A stretch of 64,000 nucleotides of DNA from DASQPR01 sp963797605 (lineage in GTDB: Bacteria > Actinomycetota > Actinomycetes > Mycobacteriales > Micromonosporaceae), in contig CAWCPX010000009.1 in NCBI GenBank assembly GCA_963797605.1, positions 620,001-684,000 of the forward strand, read 5' to 3'. Position 1 is the first letter of the stretch. Each line of letters starts with the position of its first letter. The translations under genes and the position numbers were made by a program. Of the stretch, positions 35,402-43,149 are shown in pieces. Under the pieces are notes generated by a model. That model did not search any database. It saw only the letters and a program-made list of their open reading frames with translations, and had not been told where the DNA came from.

Positions 35402-35764
35402 ATGAGCAGATATCTCGTCGACAAGTTTCTGTTCACCGTCGACCGGGACCCGGAACTCGTCGAGCGCTACCGCGACGACCCGGCCGCCACCGTCGGCTGG
35501 TGGGAAGCCGAGCAGGCCAACCAACTGCTCAATTGCGTGAGCGGCGAGGCCTCGACATGGCTGCGGTTCACCGACGACGAACGGCAGGCCCTCGCAACCC
35601 ACGATCACGTGGCGCTGTTCGAGATGGGTGCGCACCCGTTTCTCACGTTGACGCTGTGGATCGCGATGTTCGAGCGTGACTTCACCGAACCGCTCGCGAT
35701 GCAGCTCGACTACGCGGCGAAGCTCGCCCACGTCACCCAGCCGTACCCCGACATCACCACCTGA
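35402..35764 (+). CDS. Extradiol dioxygenase small subunit (LigA-like)
   Basis: A 120-aa helical protein. VDKFLFTVDRDPELVERYRD and LTDDE-type segments (WLRFTDDERQALATHDHVALFEMGAHPF) match the alpha subunit of protocatechuate 4,5-dioxygenase, which closes the active site of the LigB-like subunit. GGAGG precedes the ATG at 35402, fixing the start. It lies 61 bp after ligB and ends 7 bp before the convergent nhaA fusion gene. Confidence 0.82.
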   Translation: MSRYLVDKFLFTVDRDPELVERYRDDPAATVGWWEAEQANQLLNCVSGEASTWLRFTDDERQALATHDHVALFEMGAHPFLTLTLWIAMFERDFTEPLAMQLDYAAKLAHVTQPYPDITT

Positions 35765-35771
35765 GCCGCCC

Positions 35772-37811
35772 TCAGGCGTCGGTCGCGTCCGAAACCAGCG
35801 GGCGGATCGACGCCCGCGCTCGCGCGATCTTGATCGCCTTCGTCAGCGTCTCGACGTCGTACGCGCCGTAGTGCCGTTGATCGTTGATGAAGAACGTCGG
35901 TGTGCCGGAGACCCCGCTGAGGTCGGCGGACTCGACGTCCTGCGCGACCCGGCCCTCGTAGGCGCGATGTTTCAGGTCGTCGTGGAACTGATCACGATCC
36001 AGACCCAGCTGCTCCGCGTACGTGACCAGATCGTTGGGGAACAGGTCGTCCTGCCGGGTCAGCAACAGATCGTGCATCGCCCAGAAGGCACCCTGGGCGG
36101 CCGCCGCCTCGGCCGCCTCGGCCGCCATCTGCGCCTCCGGGTGCACGTCGGTCAGCGGCAGGTGCCGCCAGACGTAGCGAAGGTCCTCGTCGGCGAGCAG
36201 TTCGCGCACGACCGGTTCGGCGCGGCCACAGTAGGGACATTGGAAGTCGCCGTACTCGACGACGGTGACGGAGGCCTGTGCCGGCCCACGGATGTGGTCC
36301 CGTGCCGGGTCGACCGGGCTGACCAGGTCGGTGAGCTGCTCTGCTTGCCCGAGCAGCGCCAGCGCCCGGCGTCTGGCCGGCATCGCGCGAATGACGCGGT
36401 AGACCGCCCAGGTGACGCCCGAGGCGACCAGGCCCGCCGTCAGCACGCCGAGCTTCGCCTCGTCGAGCTCCCGGCCGCGGAACGTCAGCGTCGCGATCAG
36501 GAACGAGACCGTGAAGCCGATCCCGGCGATGGTGCCGCTGCCGGCGACCGCGCCCCAGCCCACCGGCGGCCGGATCCGCCCCTTCGACAGCCGCACGATC
36601 AGCCAGGAGGTGCCGAGCACCGCGACCGGTTTGCCGACCACGTACCCGATGAGAATGCCCAGGGTGATCGGCGTGGTGTACGCGTGCGCCAGGAAGTCGC
36701 CGTTGATCTCGATGCCGGCGTTGGCCAGTCCGAACAGCGGCACGATCACGAAGCTGGTCCACGGGTGGTAGATGTTCTGCAACCGCGCGTTGGGTGAGAG
36801 CGTGGAGCGCAGACCCGCGGTCGCCGAGCGCGCGAGTTCCGGCGTCGGCTGCTCGCGGAACAGTCGGAACAGGCTGCTCGCGCGTTCGAGGTCGCCCCGG
36901 GCAGGCGTGTAGGCCGAGATCGACAGGCCGATCGCCAGGCCCGACACGACCGGGTCGACGCCGCTCGCCATGAGCGAACCCCAGACGACGAGGCCCAGAA
37001 TCCCGTAGACCGCGCCCCGCCGCACGCCGAGCGATCGCACCACGAGCATGAGCAGGAAAACTGCGACCGCGATGATGAGCGCGACCACCTCGATGTCGCT
37101 GCTGTAGACCAGGGCGATCACGATCAGCGCCACGACATCGTCGACGACGAAGACGGTCAGCAGGAAGACGCGTACGCGATCGGGTACGTTGCGGCCGAGC
37201 AGCGAGAGCAGGCCGAGGGCGAGCGCGGTGTCGGTCGACATCGCGACACCCCAGCCGTGCGTGCCGTCGCCGCCGTGGTTGATGGCGAGGTAGATCAGCA
37301 CCGGGATCAACATGCCGACAATGCCGGCGGACAAGGGCAGCAGGAAGCGGCGCCGGTCACGTAGATCGCCGAGATCGAATTCGCGGCGCGCTTCCAGCCC
37401 GACGACCAGGAAGAACAGGGTCATGAGGCCGCTGTTGATCCATGTCCGCAGGTCGCGCGTGACGCCCATGGAGCCGAGCCGGATCGACAGATGGGTACGC
37501 CACACGGCGTCGTACGAGCCGATGTCGACGTTCGACCAGACAAGGGCCGCCACGATCGCCACGAGCAGCACGCCGGCGCTTCCGGACTCGGTGCTCAAGA
37601 AGGCCCGCACCGGTGCGGAGATGTTCCGGGTCCAGGCGGTGCGTTCGCCCAGCTCGGCGGCGGCCGAATCGACTCCGTCCGGGTCGGAGGTGGTCGTGTC
37701 GGAGGCCGCCGCGTCGGCCGCGGCAGCGTCGGCGGCACGGGTGGCGGCGTCGCGGGTGGCGACGTCGGGCTCGGCGGCCGGAGCCGAGTCGGGCAGGGGA
37801 ACGTCAGTCAC
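35772..37811 (-). CDS. nhaA: NhaA Na+/H+ antiporter fused to a DsbA-like thioredoxin domain
   Basis: A 679-aa protein. After a disordered acidic N-terminus (1-45) comes an NhaA core (about 50-455) with FFLVVGLEARREF, the ion-binding Asp pair in VFVVDDVVALIVIA, and GFTVSFLIATLTF. The C-terminal part (about 475-670) is a DsbA-type domain with the CPYC active site after VVEYGDFQ and a GVSGTPTFFINDQ cis-proline loop. The GTG at 37811 has GGGGAG at good spacing; an ATG 14 codons upstream is possible. A redox-linked antiporter is implied but untested. Confidence 0.88.
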   Translation of the reverse strand: MTDVPLPDSAPAAEPDVATRDAATRAADAAAADAAASDTTTSDPDGVDSAAAELGERTAWTRNISAPVRAFLSTESGSAGVLLVAIVAALVWSNVDIGSYDAVWRTHLSIRLGSMGVTRDLRTWINSGLMTLFFLVVGLEARREFDLGDLRDRRRFLLPLSAGIVGMLIPVLIYLAINHGGDGTHGWGVAMSTDTALALGLLSLLGRNVPDRVRVFLLTVFVVDDVVALIVIALVYSSDIEVVALIIAVAVFLLMLVVRSLGVRRGAVYGILGLVVWGSLMASGVDPVVSGLAIGLSISAYTPARGDLERASSLFRLFREQPTPELARSATAGLRSTLSPNARLQNIYHPWTSFVIVPLFGLANAGIEINGDFLAHAYTTPITLGILIGYVVGKPVAVLGTSWLIVRLSKGRIRPPVGWGAVAGSGTIAGIGFTVSFLIATLTFRGRELDEAKLGVLTAGLVASGVTWAVYRVIRAMPARRRALALLGQAEQLTDLVSPVDPARDHIRGPAQASVTVVEYGDFQCPYCGRAEPVVRELLADEDLRYVWRHLPLTDVHPEAQMAAEAAEAAAAQGAFWAMHDLLLTRQDDLFPNDLVTYAEQLGLDRDQFHDDLKHRAYEGRVAQDVESADLSGVSGTPTFFINDQRHYGAYDVETLTKAIKIARARASIRPLVSDATDA

Positions 37812-38145
37812 CGGCACTCCCCCCGCACGCGTCGATCCGGTGTCACCCGGCACCGGCCAGTCGATCTTACCGAGCCGCCGTCGGGTCGATCAGCGATACC
37901 GGGACACCGATACCGCGCAGCGGACGCGAGGTCCCGCGAACGGCCGGAGTTCGACCTATCGGGGCACGTCGTGGCACGTCACCGCATATCTAACGGCGGA
38001 ACGGTCGAATCGCCAGACCGGCATCTATGTTGCGCCGGTCGGATTGGCTACGATGAAATACCAACCGTGACCTCCGTAACGGTGGCGACGTTAGCTGGGC
38101 AGTGGCTATTAACGCGATGTGTTTGCGGATTTGGTGGCGGGATAA
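37812..38145. other. 334-bp divergent intergenic region
   Basis: No gene is seen. It separates nhaA from the SCO2524-family gene. A CGATACC heptamer occurs twice 14 bp apart (37894 and 37908), and GGCACGTC twice 10 bp apart near 37963-37980. A TACGAT hexamer at 38049-38054 could be a -10 element, but no convincing -35 partner is seen. The base composition drops in G+C near 38.0-38.15 kb. Confidence 0.4.
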
Positions 38146-39987
38146 ATGAGGACGCAGCCTCGGCAAGAGCTTTTGGACATCTGGCAGTCCGTCGCTAGAA
38201 CGTCATGGAGCGAACGCGACCAGAAGTGGATCTGGGGTGGGCGGTTTCCCGCTAACTCCATCGGTGATGCCGAGCAGCTTCTCTGCATCCTGCTTCCGGC
38301 CACCAAGCTGAAGCCCTTCGCACTGGACAATCCGAACCTCATCGGCAAAGCCATGGCCAAGAGCCTCAGACCGCTCGGCGCGATGATCGACATCCCGATG
38401 CGGATGATCGACGTCCTGTTGACGTATTACCAGACCTACACCGACGCGGGAGGCCGGCCCACGTTCCCCGGCGGTGCCTACTTCTCGACCGCCGCCGGTG
38501 AGGCTCCGACCCAGGCGCAGCTCGATCTCGACGTGGTCGACTCGTTCGCCATGTCGATCACCCTGTCGCTGGCGACCATCGGTTTCCTGCGGGTCTACCG
38601 CACGTCCACCGGTAACGACGCGGTGCTCACCGACCTGCGAGAGCTGGAGAAACTGGCCAGTAACCGGCTCACGGCGGCCATGGTCGGGCTGCTGCGCAGT
38701 TTCAGCGTCAACGTGTTCACGCCCGACTCGAAGTTCGGCTCCAACCTGCTCCGCACGATCAATCAAAGCCGCCGGCCCACCAGCGACGTCATCCGCGACT
38801 TCCAGAACCGTCTGCTCGAGACCACGGCGAGCTTCCGCGAAATCCTGCTCGGCTCGGCCCAGGAAAAGAAAGACGATCTCGCCCGGCCCGACCGGTTGTG
38901 GGAGTGCGGTTGGTCGTGGGGTGTCCTGCGCGACGCCCCGCCGATCCGGATCGGTGATCCGATCGCCATCGGGGAGCAGGTCGTCGGCGTGGCGCAGGAC
39001 GCGCCCTGGCTTTACTTCACCGCCATCGCGATGGACGCGATCGAGGACCTGTTCTCCGAACGAACGCGTGTGCTGGGCCTGCTCAACGAAGAACAGCAGC
39101 GACTCGCCCGTGCGCTGCAACTGCGATCCGACCTGACCCGGTCTTATTGGGCGACCATCGCGACATTCGACTCCGAGCCGCAATGGCCTATCGAAGACAT
39201 TCCGTGGCGCACGACTGACGACGACGAATCCGATTACTACACGCTCCAGGTCACGTCGTTCGCCGTGAAAAACCTGCTCACCGTGCATAAGTCCGACGCC
39301 GAATTGCAGCGCATCTCCGAAGTGCTGCGAGAGCTCGCGAATCGGGCCCGGATCACGCGGCGCCCGTCCCCCAACGATCAGGCCCTCGAATTGCACTCCC
39401 CCGGCCTCAAACTGACGTTGAACGGCAGCGAGACGCTGGGCGAGTCCTCGCTCACATGGCACGTCAACGAGTTCGCGCCGTTGCTCCTGCAGCGCGTCGT
39501 CAACGTGGCGTCGCTCGTCGGTGACTCGACCCACCGCAGCCGCCTCCTCGAACTCGCCGACCGCGTGTGGGACCATCTGGTGCTGCGGCGGTCGTCGGCC
39601 GAGAGCCTGTGGGACCGTCCGGCCGGCGCGTTCGCCCAGCTGACCGAGTCCGACGAACCCACGTCGTGGTACTTCACCGAGCGGGTCGTCCAAGCGCTCG
39701 TGGTGGCCGCCCGCACCCTCGATCCGACGCCCCTGCGCAGCGACCGCGTCACCGAGGTCGCGGGCGAGCTGGTCAACGAGGCCGATCATCTCTTCGATCA
39801 TCTGCAGCTCGGCGAGTTGTCCGGCACCGTGCTCGCCGACGACGTGGCGTGGATCAGCGCCGTGCTCGCCCGGGCGCGTGAGGTGCTGCCGAACCGGCCC
39901 GGCACCGCGGCCGCGCTCGCGACCAGCGCGCTGATCAAGCTCAACGAACTCACCGTGAGCGGCGACGCCGCCTCCGAGGTGATGTAG
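38146..39987 (+). CDS. SCO2524 family protein
   Basis: A 613-aa soluble, mostly helical protein. The N-terminus (RTQPRQELLDIWQSVAR, then WIWGGRFPANSIGDAEQLLC and LLPATKLKPFALDNP) is the signature of the actinobacterial SCO2524 family, named after a Streptomyces coelicolor gene of unknown function. No enzyme motif, membrane segment or signal peptide is seen. It opens a three-gene unit: the next start lies one base after its stop. Ribosome binding is weak (GGCGGGAT). Members regularly sit beside SCO2521, SCO2522 and SCO2523 families, as here. Confidence 0.8.
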   Translation: MRTQPRQELLDIWQSVARTSWSERDQKWIWGGRFPANSIGDAEQLLCILLPATKLKPFALDNPNLIGKAMAKSLRPLGAMIDIPMRMIDVLLTYYQTYTDAGGRPTFPGGAYFSTAAGEAPTQAQLDLDVVDSFAMSITLSLATIGFLRVYRTSTGNDAVLTDLRELEKLASNRLTAAMVGLLRSFSVNVFTPDSKFGSNLLRTINQSRRPTSDVIRDFQNRLLETTASFREILLGSAQEKKDDLARPDRLWECGWSWGVLRDAPPIRIGDPIAIGEQVVGVAQDAPWLYFTAIAMDAIEDLFSERTRVLGLLNEEQQRLARALQLRSDLTRSYWATIATFDSEPQWPIEDIPWRTTDDDESDYYTLQVTSFAVKNLLTVHKSDAELQRISEVLRELANRARITRRPSPNDQALELHSPGLKLTLNGSETLGESSLTWHVNEFAPLLLQRVVNVASLVGDSTHRSRLLELADRVWDHLVLRRSSAESLWDRPAGAFAQLTESDEPTSWYFTERVVQALVVAARTLDPTPLRSDRVTEVAGELVNEADHLFDHLQLGELSGTVLADDVAWISAVLARAREVLPNRPGTAAALATSALIKLNELTVSGDAASEVM

Positions 39988-39988
39988 C

Positions 39989-40894
39989 GTGCTGGTCTTC
40001 GTGGTCTCCGACAAGGGTGGCACGGGCCGGTCGGTGACGAGCAGCAACGTGGCCTACCGCAGCGCGCTGCGCGGCTCCCCGACGTGTTATGTCGACTTCG
40101 ACTTCGGTTCGCCGACGGCGGGCTCGATCTTCAACATCGCCAACGCCGAGAACGGCGTCACGAAAGACGGCGTCCATTCGTACCTCGACGGTCGCAGCGC
40201 CGAGGCCATGCGCATCAACGTCTGGGAGCGGTCCGAGCGGTCCAGCCTGCGCGGCAAACCTCCGGGCGCGCAGCAACTCGTGCTGGTGCCGGGTGACCAC
40301 GGCGGCTCCGAATTCGCGCATGCAGAAGTCATCGTCGATCGATGCAAGCGGCTGTTCGACCGGCTCGAAGAAGAGTTCGAGCTGTCGATCATCGACCTCA
40401 GTGCCGGCCGGTCGTACGCCACCGAACTGGTGCTGCAAGCGACCGCCGGGGACGCGTTCAGCAGTCGCTGGCTGGTGTTCCACCGGTGGACCCGACAGCA
40501 CCTGCTAGCGGCGGCCAACCTCGTCTACGAGTCCGGCGGCATCCTGAAAACCGGCAAACGGCACGGACACGAGGCGGCCGAGCTTCAGCGCAGGCTCAAA
40601 TTCGTGCGCACGGCCGTCATCGAGTTCGACGATCCGACGATGAACGGTCTGACCAGCGCGCAGGCGTCGTTCCTCAACGCGTGCAACAAAGACCTCACCG
40701 AACTCGCCAACCGGCTCGACATCGGCCCGACCCGCCTCCTCGGACAGGTGCCGCTCGAACCGCTGCTGCAGTGGCGTGAGCAATTGATCTCGAACAACGA
40801 CGTGAACCGCGGCATCGCGAACAAACGCACGGTGAAGGCAATCGAGAACATCGCCGACGCTCTTTTCGACGAAGAAGCGTGGAGGATCGTGTGA
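39989..40894 (+). CDS. SCO2523 family variant P-loop protein
   Basis: A 301-aa protein of MinD/ParA-like build. Its loop reads SDKGGTGRSVTSSN at residues 7-20. The ParA signature Lys (KGG) is kept, but the usual GK-T/S lysine is Arg14, hence the name variant P-loop. A DFDFGSPTAGSIFN segment stands where ParA proteins have the A-prime Asp, and IIDLSAGRS resembles a Walker B/switch II strand. The GTG start at 39989 is one base after the upstream stop, with GAGGTGA inside that gene's end, so translation is coupled. It probably binds a nucleotide; hydrolysis is uncertain. Confidence 0.83.
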   Translation: MLVFVVSDKGGTGRSVTSSNVAYRSALRGSPTCYVDFDFGSPTAGSIFNIANAENGVTKDGVHSYLDGRSAEAMRINVWERSERSSLRGKPPGAQQLVLVPGDHGGSEFAHAEVIVDRCKRLFDRLEEEFELSIIDLSAGRSYATELVLQATAGDAFSSRWLVFHRWTRQHLLAAANLVYESGGILKTGKRHGHEAAELQRRLKFVRTAVIEFDDPTMNGLTSAQASFLNACNKDLTELANRLDIGPTRLLGQVPLEPLLQWREQLISNNDVNRGIANKRTVKAIENIADALFDEEAWRIV

Positions 40895-41850
40895 TCAGCG
40901 TGCTGTACAAGGAGCAAGACGCCGAGCGATCGGTGGACGCGGTCCCGTTGGCGCATCTGTCGATCGAACTCGGCCATCTCTACGCCGAGGACTTCGGCCA
41001 CGGCAACGACAAGCTGAAACGTCACTTCGACCGGATCGCCCCGTGGGTTCGCACGGCTGAGGCCGAGTGCCGGGCCGGGGTGGCGAACGCGCGTGCCCGC
41101 ATCAGCCGTTGCTTCCTCGTCGACGACTATTTCAACCGATTCGGCGAACCGGCCCAGGTGATCGGTGACCTCCTCGAGCTGGCGGACAACGCCGGCCTCT
41201 CGATCGACTACATCGCCCGCGAGGCCGGCTGCGCGTCGTGGGACAACATGCAGATCGCCCAGTCGGTCGTCGATCGCCTCGTGTCGGACCCGACTCCCGG
41301 CACGACGGGCGCCCGGCCTCCGGTCGCGGAGACCGGCTGGTTGTGCAACGGGCTGCGCAGCCCGGAACTGCCGACACCGGCCGCGATGAAGGCAGCCCCG
41401 CTGTGGGCGCCACCGGCGGAAAACGGCGCCGCGCTGCATTCCATCTTCATGGACGTCCAACTCTGGTCCGAGTTGAGCACCGGCCGGAAGTGGTCCTGCC
41501 CGTTCCTCGCGTCGGTCTGGCAGCTGGAGCGCCTCGGCTTGCTTCGCTACGGCGACCGGGTGCCCGTCAAGCCATTCCGGGTCGCCATTTCCGATCTGCC
41601 GACCGACTGGGACAAGGTGCCGGCGATCCTCCAGTTCGGTGACAACCCGGCACCGTTCGCGGCCTACCGCACGCTATCGATCCTGCATTCGCGTTTCCTC
41701 AACGTCGAACACGCCGTGCGGGCGATTCTGAGCCAGGTCTCGGTGGATCAGGTCGTCAGCGATCAGGTGGCCAAACGCATTCGCAACGAGGGCTTCGACA
41801 TGCCCGATCAGCTCAGCGAACGCATCAGCTACCTGTTCATGAGCGACTGA
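40891..41850 (+). CDS. SCO2522 family protein
   Basis: A 319-aa soluble protein. SVDAVPLAHLSIELGHLYAEDF and SRCFLVDDYFNRFGEP are the blocks I associate with the SCO2522 family. The middle holds SIDYIAREAGCAS and a Pro-rich linker; the C-terminal half is helical. No catalytic motif is recognised. The GTG at 40891 overlaps the previous stop (GTGA) and has GGAGG 5 nt upstream, which settles the start. Its last 22 bp overlap the end of the convergent SCO2521-family gene. Confidence 0.8.
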   Translation: MISVLYKEQDAERSVDAVPLAHLSIELGHLYAEDFGHGNDKLKRHFDRIAPWVRTAEAECRAGVANARARISRCFLVDDYFNRFGEPAQVIGDLLELADNAGLSIDYIAREAGCASWDNMQIAQSVVDRLVSDPTPGTTGARPPVAETGWLCNGLRSPELPTPAAMKAAPLWAPPAENGAALHSIFMDVQLWSELSTGRKWSCPFLASVWQLERLGLLRYGDRVPVKPFRVAISDLPTDWDKVPAILQFGDNPAPFAAYRTLSILHSRFLNVEHAVRAILSQVSVDQVVSDQVAKRIRNEGFDMPDQLSERISYLFMSD

Positions 41851-42890
41851 AACCGTTGGTGCGCCGCGCCGCCGGCGGCGTCTGGGCCGCCACCCAATGA
41901 GCCGGCCCCACGGGGGTCGCTCGCTCGGGGGTCACGCGTAAGGGCTTCGGCGTCGCCGAGGCGGGGCAGCAGCGTCTGCATCAAACCGATCGTGCCGACC
42001 GCGATCTGATCGCGAATCCAGTTGACCGACGCGTTCCACTGGTGGGTGAACCCGGGCCGCTGCTCCAGCAGGTCCCAGATCGGCCGCACCGACGGCGACA
42101 CCCGGGCACCGGGCGCCCACAGGTGCAGGAGGTGTTCCACGGCCGGTCGCAACCGGCCGATCTTCTCGATGTCGGGCCGGGAACTGGTGCGCGTGACCTC
42201 CAACAGGTCGCCGACCGTCGTCAGCAGCCAGTCGTGCAGGGCGAGGTCTTCACACAGGGCGATGCCGTCTCGGAACTGCGTGTCGGGAAGCGAAAGCTCG
42301 ACCGTGCGAAGCACGTCGCTGCGCACCGAGAACGTGATCGTGGGGTCACCGGCCGCCTGGCGGATGACCCACCGCAGGCACGTGCGCTGGGCCCGGAAGG
42401 GAGGCCGCCGGTCGAGCAGGCGGGAACGCTGCACCGTGTCCATCGCGCGGCCGCTCACACCGCCGACGTCGAGCGTGTCGGGCACGGCCCGGCCCCGCAC
42501 ATAGCCTTCGGCGACGTCGGCCCAGTCGGCCTTGGCGATTGCCTCGGTGGTGCCGGGCCTGGCCAGATAATGCGACCACGGCAGCCGCCGATTCTCCTGC
42601 GCCGAGACCAGTTTCACGTTGGACGAGCCCTGCAGGACACGACCGCCGGTGATGATGGCCTGGTAGGAGATCGTGCCGGCGCAGCGCACCTGGCGATTGG
42701 TGTGACTCGGGAGCAGGCAATCGACGCCGAAGAATCTCGTCGGCGAAGCCGCGCGCGTGGTCGGCCGCTGGGAAAGGAGGACGACTTCGCCCTCCTGAAA
42801 CTGAAGAATTCTCTCGGACTGGGCCTGCGACAGTGGCGCCTGATGTTGCACGAGGCCGGTGTGGACTTCGCCGATGGTCAGCATGGACAT
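41829..42890 (-). CDS. SCO2521 family protein
   Basis: A 353-aa protein. The family pattern starts MLTIGEVHTGLVQHQAPL, then QRPTTRAASPTRFFGVDCLL, AGTISYQAIITGGRVLQGS and a beta-rich middle, ending in a helical region with LLHLWAPGARVSP. No membrane segment. The start is taken at the ATG at 42890 because it leads directly into the conserved block; a longer frame upstream is Pro/Ala-rich and unlikely. It converges on and overlaps the SCO2522-family gene, and is divergent from the NACHT gene across a 259-bp promoter region. Confidence 0.78.
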   Translation of the reverse strand: MSMLTIGEVHTGLVQHQAPLSQAQSERILQFQEGEVVLLSQRPTTRAASPTRFFGVDCLLPSHTNRQVRCAGTISYQAIITGGRVLQGSSNVKLVSAQENRRLPWSHYLARPGTTEAIAKADWADVAEGYVRGRAVPDTLDVGGVSGRAMDTVQRSRLLDRRPPFRAQRTCLRWVIRQAAGDPTITFSVRSDVLRTVELSLPDTQFRDGIALCEDLALHDWLLTTVGDLLEVTRTSSRPDIEKIGRLRPAVEHLLHLWAPGARVSPSVRPIWDLLEQRPGFTHQWNASVNWIRDQIAVGTIGLMQTLLPRLGDAEALTRDPRASDPRGAGSLGGGPDAAGGAAHQRFQSLMNR

Positions 42891-43149
42891 CGCAATCAGG
42901 GCGCCGAAATTCCGATAGGGAAACCTGTCAATCGTAGCAGCGCGGACCGCACCGGAGCCGTCAGCGGCACCGGGTTCGTCAGCAGGTGGGACGGTGTCCA
43001 CGACGGCGAGCCGGGCGGTGGCCGGAGGATTCGTCGATGCCGGACGATGCCACCACCTGAGGAATTCGCGACGTCTTGGCCGACACCGCAAAGAGCTACT
43101 CGCTGGTACCGTGGAAACGCGGTCGCATTCGCGTTGTCTGGAGCCGATT

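Noticed and set aside
38203..40047. 614-codon minus-strand frame opposite the SCO2524 gene
   Set aside because: It lacks recognisable domains and spans two coupled plus-strand genes with family signatures and proper starts.
42891..43091. Longer N-terminus for the SCO2521-family protein
   Set aside because: The extra residues are Pro/Ala-rich and the known family begins at the MLTIGEV block.
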